From Streptococcus mitis (lineage in GTDB: Bacteria; Bacillota; Bacilli; Lactobacillales; Streptococcaceae), in the NCBI RefSeq assembly GCF_001281025.1, contig NZ_CP012646.1, positions 1,703,001 through 1,767,000 on the forward strand: DNA of 64,000 bases, in the 5' to 3' direction. Below are positions 8,992 to 16,814 of the stretch, piece by piece. Under the pieces are notes generated by a model. That model made no database searches, had not been told where the DNA came from, and worked only from the letters and a program-made list of their open reading frames with translations. The translations under genes were made by a program, and so were the position numbers. Positions within the stretch are counted from its first letter, which is position 1. The number at the start of each line of letters is the position of its first letter.

Positions 8992-9982
8992 TGATTTTCT
9001 CAAGGGAATCAATCACTGATGGACCATAGTCCATCAATTCATCGTAAGAGATGGTCATGATTTTTTGATTCTTAATAGCAGGAACGCTTTCCAAAACAGC
9101 ATTTGCCTTCATCAACTCTACTGCTTTTTCATCCAATTTTTTATTACGATCGCTGGTTACATAGATAATCAATTCAGGATCCATTGACACGAGATTTTCC
9201 AAGGTCAAGCCTGATGTCCCCGTAGCAACGTTTGTATAACCAAGTTGGTTCAACAAACTTTCTTGCAAAGCAGACTTGTAGGCACCGAAGGTTTGATCAT
9301 TATAAGCAACCATAATCAAAGCCTTTTTCTTTTCACCTTGGCTTGCTGGATTTGCTTTCTTAACAGCGTCAATTTTAGTTTGTAATTGGGCTGCGTATTC
9401 ATTGGATTTTTCCTGAACATTAAAAATCATTCCAAGATTTTTGACATCTTCTACGATATTCCCCAAATCTTGCTGAATTGTTGAGAGAGAAGCTTTTTGA
9501 GTATAAACTGGGATTTTGTTTTCATTCCAAGTGCTAACTGTCCCCAAGGATTTTTCAGAAAACATCATGTTTCGCCCCATCACAGCGTCTGGCTCATAAG
9601 AAAGAACTGTTTCTTGTGAGACTGTTTTTTTATCTCCAATTTGAGGAATCGTCGCGATCGCGTCCTTGTATTTGTCCGTCACAGCATTATCAGGATTAAG
9701 CATGCCAGCAATTTTATCCTTCAACCCTAACTCCAATAAGATTTCAGTGGTTGAAAGATTGTTTGTAATAACTTTTTCAGGTGCCTTGTCAAAAACTTGT
9801 TCGACTTCATTCCCTTTCGCGTCATAGGTTTTGACCGTTAGTGGATAAGTCGTCTCTGCTTTAGCCTTTTGACTTGTTTCTGTGCTAGGTTGTGTGGTAG
9901 CTTTTTCTGTAGTAGTATTGCCACAAGCTGCCAAAGTTAAGGTAGCTACTGTTACGAGTAAAATGCTTAGTGTTTTTTTCAT
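8972..9982 (-). CDS. ABC transporter substrate-binding lipoprotein, iron-siderophore/B12 class
   Basis: A 336-residue lipoprotein receptor. The N-terminus has a lipoprotein signal ending TLAACGN, with the lipidated Cys at residue 20. A Ser/Thr/Lys linker follows, then a FhuD/BtuF-type fold: KVITNNLSTTEILLELG and the DAVMGRNMMFSE segment are the two early ligand-facing strands, and ENLVSMDPELIIYVTSDRN is the C-lobe hallmark (the family's pattern of L-DPDVII). It delivers a ferric chelate or other metallo-ligand to the FecCD permease encoded upstream. A strong AAGGA precedes the start, and ATPase-receptor spacing is 19 bases. Class is firm; ligand is unproven, and no haem motif is seen. Confidence 0.88.
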   Translation of the reverse strand: MKKTLSILLVTVATLTLAACGNTTTEKATTQPSTETSQKAKAETTYPLTVKTYDAKGNEVEQVFDKAPEKVITNNLSTTEILLELGLKDKIAGMLNPDNAVTDKYKDAIATIPQIGDKKTVSQETVLSYEPDAVMGRNMMFSEKSLGTVSTWNENKIPVYTQKASLSTIQQDLGNIVEDVKNLGMIFNVQEKSNEYAAQLQTKIDAVKKANPASQGEKKKALIMVAYNDQTFGAYKSALQESLLNQLGYTNVATGTSGLTLENLVSMDPELIIYVTSDRNKKLDEKAVELMKANAVLESVPAIKNQKIMTISYDELMDYGPSVIDSLEKINDFINK

Positions 9983-10001
9983 ATTGTTTTCCTTTTCATT
10001 C

Positions 10002-10757
10002 TTATAAATAGTGAATCATGGCTTGCTGATCCTCGGTCCAAGTCACTTGACTTTGAACTCCATATACAGTTTGCAATGACTCAGGGGTGATGGTCTCCTT
10101 TGGAGTCCCTTGGTAAAGGATTTCCCCCTCTTTCATCAGATAGAGATAATCCGAATAGCGACAAGCAAGTTGAATATCATGCAGGACAGCTAGAACATTG
10201 ACCTTGAGATTCTTCACAATGGCCAACAAGTCTAGCTGATACCTGATATCCAGGTGATTGGTTGGTTCGTCCAGGAGCAAGAGAGTCGGTTCTTGCGCCA
10301 AGGCGCGGGCTAACAAAACTCGCTGTTTCTCTCCCCCCGACAGGGACGAATAGAGACGAGTTTTCTTCTCGAGCATATCCACCTTAACGAGGGCATCTTG
10401 AACGAGCGTAAAATCCCTTTCCCTTTCCTTCTGTAAAAAAGAGAGGTGGGGAGTTCTTCCCAGCAAGACGATTTCTTCAACTGTACAATCAAACTGCAGT
10501 TGGTTAAACTGGGTCACAACTGCCATTTGCTTGGCTGTTTCTTTGAGCGTCCATTGTTCCAGAGGCTTTCCATCTAGGCTTATCAAGCCTTTGTCCGCCT
10601 TTTCCTGACGATAGAGGAGTTTAAGTAGACTGGTTTTCCCGCTTCCATTTGGTCCTAGTATCGTGTGAAATTGATTCCCTTCAACTTTAAGAGAAACTCC
10701 CTTGAGGATTTTTTTCTCTCCCAGTCCAAAGTGGACATCCTGACAAATCAAGTCCAT
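10002..10757 (-). CDS. ABC transporter ATP-binding protein, FecE/FhuC class
   Basis: A 251-residue ATPase that powers the import complex with the adjacent permease. Walker A is GPNGSGKTS near residue 35, the signature is LSGGEKQR and Walker B is LLLLDEPTNHLD, with the switch His in AVLHDIQLA. LEKKTRLYSSLSGGE is typical of the FecE/FhuC (iron chelate, B12) class. The start is one base beyond the permease stop (TGA-T-ATG), with GGAGGTGAGGAG as ribosome site, so translation is probably coupled. It lies second in the four-gene operon. Confidence 0.93.
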   Translation of the reverse strand: MDLICQDVHFGLGEKKILKGVSLKVEGNQFHTILGPNGSGKTSLLKLLYRQEKADKGLISLDGKPLEQWTLKETAKQMAVVTQFNQLQFDCTVEEIVLLGRTPHLSFLQKERERDFTLVQDALVKVDMLEKKTRLYSSLSGGEKQRVLLARALAQEPTLLLLDEPTNHLDIRYQLDLLAIVKNLKVNVLAVLHDIQLACRYSDYLYLMKEGEILYQGTPKETITPESLQTVYGVQSQVTWTEDQQAMIHYL

Positions 10758-10758
10758 A

Positions 10759-11805
10759 TCAGCTCCTCACCTCCCTTCGCCTACCTCCAACAATGTAGAT
10801 AAAGAAGGGAGCACCTACTAAGGCTGTGAAAATACCAATAGGAAGCTCTGCGTTTGGAATGATGATACGAGAGAGTACGTCTGCCCAGATGACAAAGAGG
10901 GCACCTAGCAAGGTTGCAACAGGAAAAAGCCTCTTATAATTCGTTCCTACTAACCCTCGAGCTAAATGTGGAGTAATCAGACCGACAAATCCAATAATCC
11001 CACAGGTTGCCACTAAGACTGCTGTCAGCACAGCCACCATGGTCACATAAAGATACCAATAAAAGCGTAAGGGAATTCCCAAAGTTAAAGCAGCCTCATC
11101 TCCCATCATCATCGCATTAAAAACACGATACTGGGTAGAGAAAAATAGAAAGGCCATTCCTACTACTATAGTTGGCAGGACCAAGTCTGCCCAGGAAGTC
11201 CCAGCGAGCGAGCCCATGGTCCAAAACTTAATGGTCATCACACTATCCGCATTAGCTCCAACTGAGATAATAAAGTTTGAAAAAGCCAGAAAGAGAGCAT
11301 TGACCACGGTTCCTGATAAAATCAGACTAGAAGTCGTCATCCTTCCCTGCATAGAGGCAATGATGAGGACAGCAATGGTTGCCAAAATAGCTCCAAGAAA
11401 AGCTCCAAGGCTAATCATCACTTTTAAACCAAGAATGATGCTCAAGGTTGCCCCTAGAGTTGCACCCGCAGATATTCCTAAGACATAAGGCTCTGCGATG
11501 GGATTGTTCACTGTAGACTGCATCACGCTACCACACATAGAAAGACCAGCCCCCACTATCAGACCTAACAATACTCGAGGGAATCTCATGTTCCATACAA
11601 TGGCAAGAGTAGACTTGGAAACCTCTCCTATCTCAAGAGGAAATCCCAACCTGCTCAAAATAATCCGATAGGTAGCTCCTAGATCAATCGCAACAGATCC
11701 CATTGAAACTGCTAGAAAGAGAGAAATCCCTAAAATACCTAGCAAAATAACTAAAAGTAACAGAAATTGCTGGTCTTGTCGGCTTCCAGAAAATTTGGAA
11801 AGCAT
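10759..11805 (-). CDS. ABC transporter permease, FecCD family
   Basis: A 348-residue inner-membrane permease with about ten hydrophobic segments. FecCD hallmarks are RFPRVLLGLIVGAGLSMCG near residue 73, the NPIAEPYVLGISAGA loop, and GIIGFVGLITPHLARGLVG, the coupling helix that docks the ATPase. Only one permease gene is present, so it should work as a homodimer, as in BtuC, unlike the two-permease pneumococcal piu-type iron locus. It is first in the operon behind a good promoter with AAGGAGG upstream of the ATG. Specificity for iron-siderophore is inferred from the esterase gene at the operon end. Confidence 0.92.
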   Translation of the reverse strand: MLSKFSGSRQDQQFLLLLVILLGILGISLFLAVSMGSVAIDLGATYRIILSRLGFPLEIGEVSKSTLAIVWNMRFPRVLLGLIVGAGLSMCGSVMQSTVNNPIAEPYVLGISAGATLGATLSIILGLKVMISLGAFLGAILATIAVLIIASMQGRMTTSSLILSGTVVNALFLAFSNFIISVGANADSVMTIKFWTMGSLAGTSWADLVLPTIVVGMAFLFFSTQYRVFNAMMMGDEAALTLGIPLRFYWYLYVTMVAVLTAVLVATCGIIGFVGLITPHLARGLVGTNYKRLFPVATLLGALFVIWADVLSRIIIPNAELPIGIFTALVGAPFFIYIVGGRRREVRS

Positions 11806-11854
11806 GCAAACCTCCTTTGATAGAATATTAAAAATTTAGAAAATTCTCATGAAA

Positions 11855-11883
11855 AGTATACCATATTTTCAACTGTGTAACAA
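11855..11883 (-). promoter_or_regulatory. Promoter of the siderophore-type uptake operon
   Basis: On the minus strand -35 TTGTTA (11883-11878) and -10 TATACT (11860-11855) have 17-base spacing. Just downstream lies an AT-rich stretch (about 11822-11848) with two AGAAT-like half sites, a possible site for a metal-responsive repressor; this last point is a guess. Confidence 0.65.
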
Positions 11884-11935
11884 GCTATGGAAAAAATACA
11901 ATTAAAATCAGAAAAATTATGGTTGGTTTTTCCAT

Positions 11936-12062
11936 ACAGTGCTAGGAACCGTAACCAAAGATAATACTTGAGTATATCGAGGTAAGGTGCCTACGCAAAA
12001 AGCCCTCTGAAGTCAGAGAGCTAATTTGAACTCGGGCTAAAATCCTAGTGAAACAAAAAAAT
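11936..12062 (-). repeat. Hairpin-rich intergenic element, copy A (downstream of cadD)
   Basis: This stretch follows cadD on the minus strand. It contains a terminator hairpin (minus AGCTCTCTGA/TCAGAGGGCT then TTTTT, about 11998-12022) and a 12-base palindrome ATACTTGAGTAT (11964-11975). Nearly the same sequence recurs at 13276-13385, and its hairpin half recurs at 13026-13080. It plainly acts as the cadD terminator; whether the rest has a function is unknown. Confidence 0.8.
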
Positions 12063-12683
12063 CTACACGATCAGAAAAGTCTCTATCGTGCCATTTTCAT
12101 ACATGATGTATAGTCCAAGTACAATGAATACTAAGGGCACAATGATTCGCTCGTATTTTTCAATTGTCTCGAATATTAACGGAATAGAGGATAACACCCG
12201 ACTAATCTCGCATAAGATAATTATGCCGATTACAAACACAAGCAAGGCCACGAGGGTCTGTGACCAATCTAACGAAGCAAAATAAGGTATATAGATACCT
12301 AAATTATCTCCGCCAGACGCAATTGTTAGCAATGTAACTGTCCAAAACAGTTGATTTGCCTTGCTTTGTTCTAATCTTTCAATAATTTCTTCCTCTTCTT
12401 CCTCTTCTTCCTCACCTTCTCCAACAATTGCAAAGCGAATCCCTAAATAGATAGGGATTAAACCAAGCAATCCAACCATCCATTCTTCAGGCACAAAATT
12501 AACGACATAAGCAGCAACTAAACTCGCCCCTACAAGTAAGCCTGTGCCTAGATATTGCCCCGCATAAATATGCCATTTTTGTTTATTCTGTGATAGCTGT
12601 GCAAATAAAATAAATAAAATAATTAAATAATCGATACTGGTGGAAATATAAACACCAATAGCAGATATGATTGTCTGTCCCAT
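12063..12683 (-). CDS. cadD: CadD-family cadmium resistance transporter
   Basis: A 206-residue integral membrane protein of the CadD family, which confers low-level cadmium (sometimes zinc) tolerance in Firmicutes. The start GQTIISAIGVYISTSIDYL and the later TIASGGDNLGIYIPYFA are the two similar half-motifs of the family; they resemble LysE-type exporters, with Asp residues inside membrane segments. Five or six hydrophobic spans are visible. An acidic loop near residues 90-105 contains nine consecutive Glu, encoded by three 9-base tandem copies at 12387-12413. The ribosome site CAGGAGGT is strong. A small cysteine-rich open frame lies directly upstream. Export is the accepted role of the family; the metal range here is not shown. 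Confidence 0.9.
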   Translation of the reverse strand: MGQTIISAIGVYISTSIDYLIILFILFAQLSQNKQKWHIYAGQYLGTGLLVGASLVAAYVVNFVPEEWMVGLLGLIPIYLGIRFAIVGEGEEEEEEEEEIIERLEQSKANQLFWTVTLLTIASGGDNLGIYIPYFASLDWSQTLVALLVFVIGIIILCEISRVLSSIPLIFETIEKYERIIVPLVFIVLGLYIMYENGTIETFLIV

Positions 12684-12713
12684 AAAAAACCTCCTGTATT
12701 GGTCAGTAATAAA

Positions 12714-12788
12714 TCAGCAGATTTTAGGAGAGCACAGACACATTAATTTAGCTATCGCTAGTGGGTAATGTCGAACATAGGAAAGCAT
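12714..12788 (-). CDS. Putative 24-residue cysteine-rich leader peptide upstream of cadD
   Basis: A short open frame with its own strong ribosome site, GAGGAGGAG, six bases ahead of the ATG, ends 30 bases before the cadD start codon. The peptide is 24 residues and finishes with MCLCSPKIC, giving three Cys in eight residues. Position, ribosome site and composition fit a translated leader that could respond to metal or cysteine-tRNA supply. This is an inference: no attenuator pairing between this frame and cadD was established. It may equally be a tiny membrane-active or metal-binding peptide, or chance. Confidence 0.4.
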   Translation of the reverse strand: MLSYVRHYPLAIAKLMCLCSPKIC

Positions 12789-12856
12789 TTTACTCCTCCT
12801 CAAAACGTAGTTACAAAGTAATTTCTAACTGGAATTCAGTGACTACTTCCATGTAG

Positions 12857-12888
12857 AGTATAACATACTATACTTTACTTCGTAAAGT
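12857..12888 (-). promoter_or_regulatory. Probable cadD promoter with overlapping dyads
   Basis: The minus strand has a -10 box TATACT (12862-12857). It sits inside a perfect dyad AGTAT-AAC-ATACT (12857-12869), next to a second one, ACTTTAC-TTC-GTAAAGT (12872-12888), where the -35 region would lie. No consensus -35 is visible. Two adjacent dyads over a promoter are typical of repressor or activator binding, but the regulator is not in the window. Confidence 0.5.
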
Positions 12889-12915
12889 GTGGGCTCTCCG
12901 AAGGAGCTTGCAGAC

Positions 12916-12944
12916 AGCTACTCGGCATTTCAAGCCGAGTAGCT
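12916..12944. other. Perfect 11-bp stem-loop of unknown role
   Basis: AGCTACTCGGC (12916-12926) pairs fully with GCCGAGTAGCT (12934-12944) around a seven-base loop. No U-tract follows on either strand, so it is not a standard terminator. It lies upstream of the cadD promoter. Confidence 0.6.
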
Positions 12945-13025
12945 ACGCACCCTTATGGTGTAATTAGCTGATACCATTTGAGGTTTTTGTAGTCTCCAAA
13001 ATTGTGACCGATAAAACCTTAATGA

Positions 13026-13080
13026 AAAAGCCCTCTGAGGTCAGAGAGCTAATTTGAGCTCGGGCTAAAATCCTAGTGAA
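13026..13080 (-). repeat. Hairpin-rich intergenic element, copy B (partial)
   Basis: Only the terminator-hairpin half of the element is present here. On the minus strand the stem AGCTCTCTGA/TCAGAGGGCT runs into TTTTT, preceded by the conserved GGATTTTAGCCCGAG segment. About 50 of 55 bases agree with copy A by eye. Confidence 0.75.
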
Positions 13081-13233
13081 AAAGATGAAACTCCTTGTGT
13101 TCATCGAACACGGTGTCATTTCCCTATTTTCATACGGATTTTTTACGCCCTTAGCATCATGATTCTTGCTGGATAAAACGTTTATAGACTAGGCGGTAAG
13201 CCGAAGATTGTACAAAATTTTTAGTGAAACAAA

Positions 13234-13254
13234 AAAATCTCCCCGAAGGGAGAT
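13234..13254 (-). terminator. Intrinsic terminator
   Basis: A perfect minus-strand stem ATCTCCC/GGGAGAT with a TTCG tetraloop is followed by TTTTTTT. It is one of several terminator-like hairpins between rpsO and cadD. Confidence 0.85.
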
Positions 13255-13275
13255 CATTCTGGTTTATTTTACCTT

Positions 13276-13385
13276 ACAGTGCTAGGAACCGTAACCGAAG
13301 ATAATACTTGAGTATATCGAGGTAAGGTAACAACGTAAAAAGCCCTCTGAAAATCAGAGAGCTAACTTGAGCTCTGTCTAAAATC
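13276..13385 (-). repeat. Hairpin-rich intergenic element, copy C (downstream of rpsO)
   Basis: This is nearly identical to copy A over its whole length. It includes the ATACTTGAGTAT palindrome (13304-13315) and a minus-strand terminator hairpin ending in TTTTT. It differs mainly in the hairpin loop and in the CCCGAG/ACAGAG segment. Confidence 0.8.
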
Positions 13386-13390
13386 CATAC

Positions 13391-13418
13391 AAAAAAGCTA
13401 CCCAATTTAGAGTAGCTT
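13391..13418 (-). terminator. Intrinsic terminator downstream of rpsO
   Basis: Minus-strand stem AAGCTAC/GTAGCTT followed by TTTTTT. A weaker hairpin (GAAAC/GTTTC, about 13477-13491) lies between it and the rpsO stop codon. The region 13419-13550 holds no other recognised feature. Confidence 0.75.
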
Positions 13419-13550
13419 CATTATCAAGATATGCTCAATTGAACACGGCCTAAGCACTTGGCAAAAAAGATAAAATCTCCTAGAAACTGAAGTTTCTTCG
13501 TCAATTTTCCTATTTTTGCTTTGTGCTTTTGACGGCCTTTGTATCTTGAA

Positions 13551-13820
13551 TTAGCGACGAAGTCCTAGAGAGTTGATCAACTCACGGTAACGGTTAACGT
13601 CGTTTTTACGCAAGTATGCAAGCAAGTTACGACGGCGACCGATTTTTTTCATCAATCCACGGTAAGTAGCGTGGTCTTTTTTGTGTTGTTTGATGTGTTC
13701 GTTAAGGTGGTTGATTTCCCAAGTAAGGACAGCAACTTGAACCTCTACTGAACCTGTATCACCTTCGTGACGTGCATATTGTGCGATGATTTCATTTTTT
13801 TTCTCTTTTGAGATTGCCAT
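13551..13820 (-). CDS. rpsO: 30S ribosomal protein S15 (uS15)
   Basis: An 89-residue primary 16S rRNA-binding protein of the small subunit platform. The sequence is a full-length S15: [20 protein letters not shown], then [13 protein letters not shown] with the conserved His and Asp contacts, [17 protein letters not shown], and the C-terminus SLGLRR. The start is ATG after AAAAAGGAGAAACATC. In many bacteria S15 represses its own mRNA; the short leader here was not folded, so no such site is claimed. It is monocistronic and followed by a run of terminator hairpins. Confidence 0.97.
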   Translation of the reverse strand: MAISKEKKNEIIAQYARHEGDTGSVEVQVAVLTWEINHLNEHIKQHKKDHATYRGLMKKIGRRRNLLAYLRKNDVNRYRELINSLGLRR

Positions 13821-14024
13821 GATGTTTCTCCTTTTTATTTGGCTTCATCCGAGTGACAGGTTGGCATGCCTGTAACCAAGAAGAAGTTATTTGTCTTTAC
13901 GACAATCCCTATTCTACCAATAACTAACTTCTTTGTCAACAGATTTACTTTCTTGTTTTAAAGATGCTATAATAATCATAGCAAGAAATCTAAGTTATCT
14001 GTTTTTTAAAACGAGGTGATTATC

Positions 14025-14399
14025 ATGCGTAGATTCTATTTCCATCTCCCCTACTATCTGGTCATATTCTTCTTTTATTGGCCACTTTATGAGTTGTTAT
14101 CACTAATCATTTCTGACCCCCTTTTGCTCAAGAGTCTCTACGTAAATAATATTCTCTTCTATACACCTCTGGTAATCTTGATTGTATCGCTACTTTATAG
14201 CTACCGTTTCCGTTTTTCACTTTGGTGGTTAATTGGTAACGGACTGCTCTTTTGCTTTACTATCATAACCTTTGGTGAATTTATCTGGTTCTACTTTTTA
14301 GCCTATGAAACCTTTGCTCTGGTGGGCATGGCTTCCGGTATTGGTATCAAGCATATTCTACAAAAAATGAAAAACAAAAAACTTTCACAAAATCCTTGA
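14025..14399 (+). CDS. Small membrane protein of unknown function
   Basis: A 124-residue, strongly hydrophobic protein with three or four membrane spans (roughly 8-30, 45-63, 67-85 and 87-105) and a short basic tail ending KMKNKKLSQNP. No domain was recognised. The start MRRFYFHLPYYL is chosen over an in-frame ATA nine bases upstream because of the GAGGTGA ribosome site. It sits between rpsO and the thrS leader, and the thrS promoter overlaps its stop codon. It is probably a real gene because of the ribosome site and codon use. Confidence 0.75.
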   Translation: MRRFYFHLPYYLVIFFFYWPLYELLSLIISDPLLLKSLYVNNILFYTPLVILIVSLLYSYRFRFSLWWLIGNGLLFCFTIITFGEFIWFYFLAYETFALVGMASGIGIKHILQKMKNKKLSQNP

Positions 14400-14423
14400 A
14401 AAATCTCACAATCATGCTATAAT
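14396..14423 (+). promoter_or_regulatory. Promoter of thrS
   Basis: -35 TTGAAA (14396-14401) and extended -10 TGC-TATAAT (14415-14423) are spaced 16 bases apart. The -35 box covers the stop codon of the preceding small membrane gene. Confidence 0.8.
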
Positions 14424-14429
14424 AATCCA

Positions 14430-14645
14430 TAGAGACAAGTCACTTAGTCCCTTTCTACTAGAGAGTGCGTGGTTGCTGGAAACGCATAGAAAGCCTAAAC
14501 TGATACTACTCTTGAGTTTTTATGAAAACATAAAACGGTGGCCACGTTAGAGCCAATCAGAGGTGTCCCTCTTTTTTGAGGAACATAAATGAAGGTGGAA
14601 CCACGTTGCGACGTCCTTTTGAGGATGTCGCTTTTTGTTTTTCTA
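14430..14645 (+). promoter_or_regulatory. T-box leader controlling thrS
   Basis: The leader contains the T-box core GGTGGAACCACG (14594-14605). An intrinsic terminator follows directly, with stem GCGACGTCC/GGATGTCGC (14608-14631) and then a T-run. Upstream lies Stem I sequence, where ACT (Thr) codons in CTGATACTACTC fit the specifier. Uncharged tRNA-Thr should pair with the T-box, break the terminator and raise thrS expression. The T-box and terminator are seen directly; the specifier register is inferred. Confidence 0.92.
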
Positions 14646-14720
14646 GCTTTCACAATCCTCTGTCCCTGTTTTCAGAATAGGGTTAACACATTCGTCAATA
14701 ATATAAGTAAGGAGAACATC

Positions 14721-16664
14721 ATGATTAACATTACTTTCCCAGACGGCGCTGTTCGTGAATTCGAATCCGGCGTTACAACTTTTGAAATTGCCCAATCTAT
14801 CAGCAATTCCCTAGCTAAAAAAGCTCTTGCTGGTAAATTTAACGGCAAACTCATCGACACTACTCGTGCTATCACTGAAGATGGAAGCATCGAAATTGTG
14901 ACACCTGACCACGAAGATGCCCTTCCAATCTTGCGTCACTCAGCCGCTCACTTGTTTGCCCAAGCAGCTCGTCGTCTTTTCCCAGACATTCACTTGGGTG
15001 TTGGTCCAGCAATCGAAGACGGCTTCTACTACGATACTGATAACACTGCTGGTCAAATCTCTAACGAAGACCTTCCTCGTATCGAAGAAGAAATGCAAAA
15101 AATCGTCAAAGAAAACTTCCCATCAATTCGTGAAGAAGTGACTAAAGACGAGGCTCGTGAAATCTTCAAGAACGACCCTTACAAGTTGGAATTGATTGAA
15201 GAACACTCAGAAGACGAAGGTGGTTTGACCATCTACCGTCAGGGTGAATATGTAGACCTTTGCCGTGGCCCACACGTCCCTTCAACAGGCTGCATCCAAA
15301 TCTTCCACCTTCTCCATGTAGCAGGTGCTTACTGGCGTGGAAATAGCGACAACGCTATGATGCAACGTATCTATGGTACAGCTTGGTTTGACAAGAAAGA
15401 CTTGAAAAACTACCTTCAAATGCGTGAAGAAGCTAAGGAACGTGACCACCGTAAACTTGGTAAAGAGCTTGACCTCTTCATGATTTCTCAAGAGGTTGGT
15501 CAAGGGCTTCCATTCTGGTTGCCAAATGGTGCGACTATTCGTCGTGAGTTGGAACGCTACATCGTAGACAAAGAGTTGGCTTCTGGCTACCAACACGTTT
15601 ACACTCCACCACTTGCTTCAGTTGAGCTTTACAAGACTTCTGGTCACTGGGATCATTACCAAGAAGACATGTTCCCAACTATGGACATGGGTGACGGGGA
15701 AGAATTTGTCCTTCGTCCAATGAACTGTCCACACCACATCCAAGTCTTCAAACACCATGTTCACTCTTACCGTGAGTTGCCAATCCGTATCGCTGAAATC
15801 GGTATGATGCACCGCTACGAAAAATCTGGTTCCCTTACTGGTCTTCAACGTGTACGTGAAATGTCTCTTAACGACGGTCACCTCTTTGTGACTCCGGAAC
15901 AAATCCAAGAAGAATTCCAGCGTGCCCTTCAGTTGATTATCGATGTTTATGAAGACTTCAACTTGACTGAATACCGCTTCCGCCTCTCTCTTCGTGACCC
16001 TCAAGATACTCATAAGTACTTTGATAACGATGAGATGTGGGAAAATGCTCAAACCATGCTTCGTGCAGCTCTTGATGAAATGGGCGTGGACTACTTTGAA
16101 GCCGAAGGTGAAGCAGCCTTTTATGGACCAAAATTGGATATTCAAGTTAAGACCGCTCTTGGAAAAGAAGAAACTCTTTCTACTATCCAACTTGACTTCT
16201 TGCTTCCAGAACGCTTCGACCTTAAATATATCGGAGCTGATGGCGAAGAGCACCGTCCAGTTATGATCCACCGTGGAGTTATCTCAACTATGGAACGCTT
16301 CACAGCTATCTTGATTGAGAACTACAAGGGTGCCTTCCCAACATGGCTTGCACCACACCAAGTAACCCTCATCCCAGTATCTAACGAGAAACACGTGGAC
16401 TACGCATGGGAAGTGGCTAAGAAACTCCGTGACCGCGGTGTCCGTGCAGATGTAGATGAGCGCAATGAAAAAATGCAGTTCAAGATCCGTGCTTCACAAA
16501 CCAGCAAGATTCCTTACCAATTGATCGTTGGGGACAAGGAAATGGAAGACGGAACAGTCAACGTTCGTCGCTACGGCCAAAAAGAAACACAAACTGTCTC
16601 AGTAGATGATTTTGTTCAAGCTATCCTAGCTGATATCGCCAACAAATCACGCGTTGAGAAATAA
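14721..16664 (+). CDS. thrS: Threonyl-tRNA synthetase
   Basis: ThrS charges tRNA-Thr. The 647-residue protein starts with a TGS domain (1-61), followed by the editing (SAD) domain (about 70-230) with [16 protein letters not shown]. Next is the class II core with [15 protein letters not shown] (zinc Cys and His), motif 2 [18 protein letters not shown] and motif 3 around [13 protein letters not shown]. The C-terminal anticodon domain begins near [13 protein letters not shown]. The frame is open upstream through the T-box region, but the ATG at 14721 has AAGGAGAACATC and gives the standard N-terminus. It is regulated by the T-box leader and closed by a terminator. Confidence 0.98.
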   Translation: MINITFPDGAVREFESGVTTFEIAQSISNSLAKKALAGKFNGKLIDTTRAITEDGSIEIVTPDHEDALPILRHSAAHLFAQAARRLFPDIHLGVGPAIEDGFYYDTDNTAGQISNEDLPRIEEEMQKIVKENFPSIREEVTKDEAREIFKNDPYKLELIEEHSEDEGGLTIYRQGEYVDLCRGPHVPSTGCIQIFHLLHVAGAYWRGNSDNAMMQRIYGTAWFDKKDLKNYLQMREEAKERDHRKLGKELDLFMISQEVGQGLPFWLPNGATIRRELERYIVDKELASGYQHVYTPPLASVELYKTSGHWDHYQEDMFPTMDMGDGEEFVLRPMNCPHHIQVFKHHVHSYRELPIRIAEIGMMHRYEKSGSLTGLQRVREMSLNDGHLFVTPEQIQEEFQRALQLIIDVYEDFNLTEYRFRLSLRDPQDTHKYFDNDEMWENAQTMLRAALDEMGVDYFEAEGEAAFYGPKLDIQVKTALGKEETLSTIQLDFLLPERFDLKYIGADGEEHRPVMIHRGVISTMERFTAILIENYKGAFPTWLAPHQVTLIPVSNEKHVDYAWEVAKKLRDRGVRADVDERNEKMQFKIRASQTSKIPYQLIVGDKEMEDGTVNVRRYGQKETQTVSVDDFVQAILADIANKSRVEK

Positions 16665-16697
16665 GAGATAAAATCTGGGATAAAATCCTAGATACCT

Positions 16698-16731
16698 AAA
16701 AAGCAACAACTATTTCAGCTGTTGCTTTTTA
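16698..16731. terminator. Two-way terminator after thrS
   Basis: An 11-bp stem AAAAAGCAACA/TGTTGCTTTTT (16698-16708 and 16720-16730). T-runs on both strands make it usable by thrS and by the converging DUF389 gene. Confidence 0.85.
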
Positions 16732-16814
16732 TATTTTATTTAACCTGAGCTAGTAGTGATTGGTCAAACCACCAAACAAGATTTGCTTTCATGAGTTGGA
16801 TAAGGTCAATATCC

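Noticed and set aside
12916..12944. Perfect stem-loop as a terminator
   Set aside because: No T-run on either side, so it is listed only as a structure of unknown role.
13085..13162. A 25-codon plus-strand frame starting MKLLVFIEHG in the rpsO-cadD gap
   Set aside because: No ribosome site, and the DNA belongs to the hairpin-rich repeats whose transcription is on the other strand.
15618..16271. A 217-codon minus-strand frame opposite thrS
   Set aside because: It is a shadow of a highly conserved gene with biased codons, with no ribosome site or family pattern.
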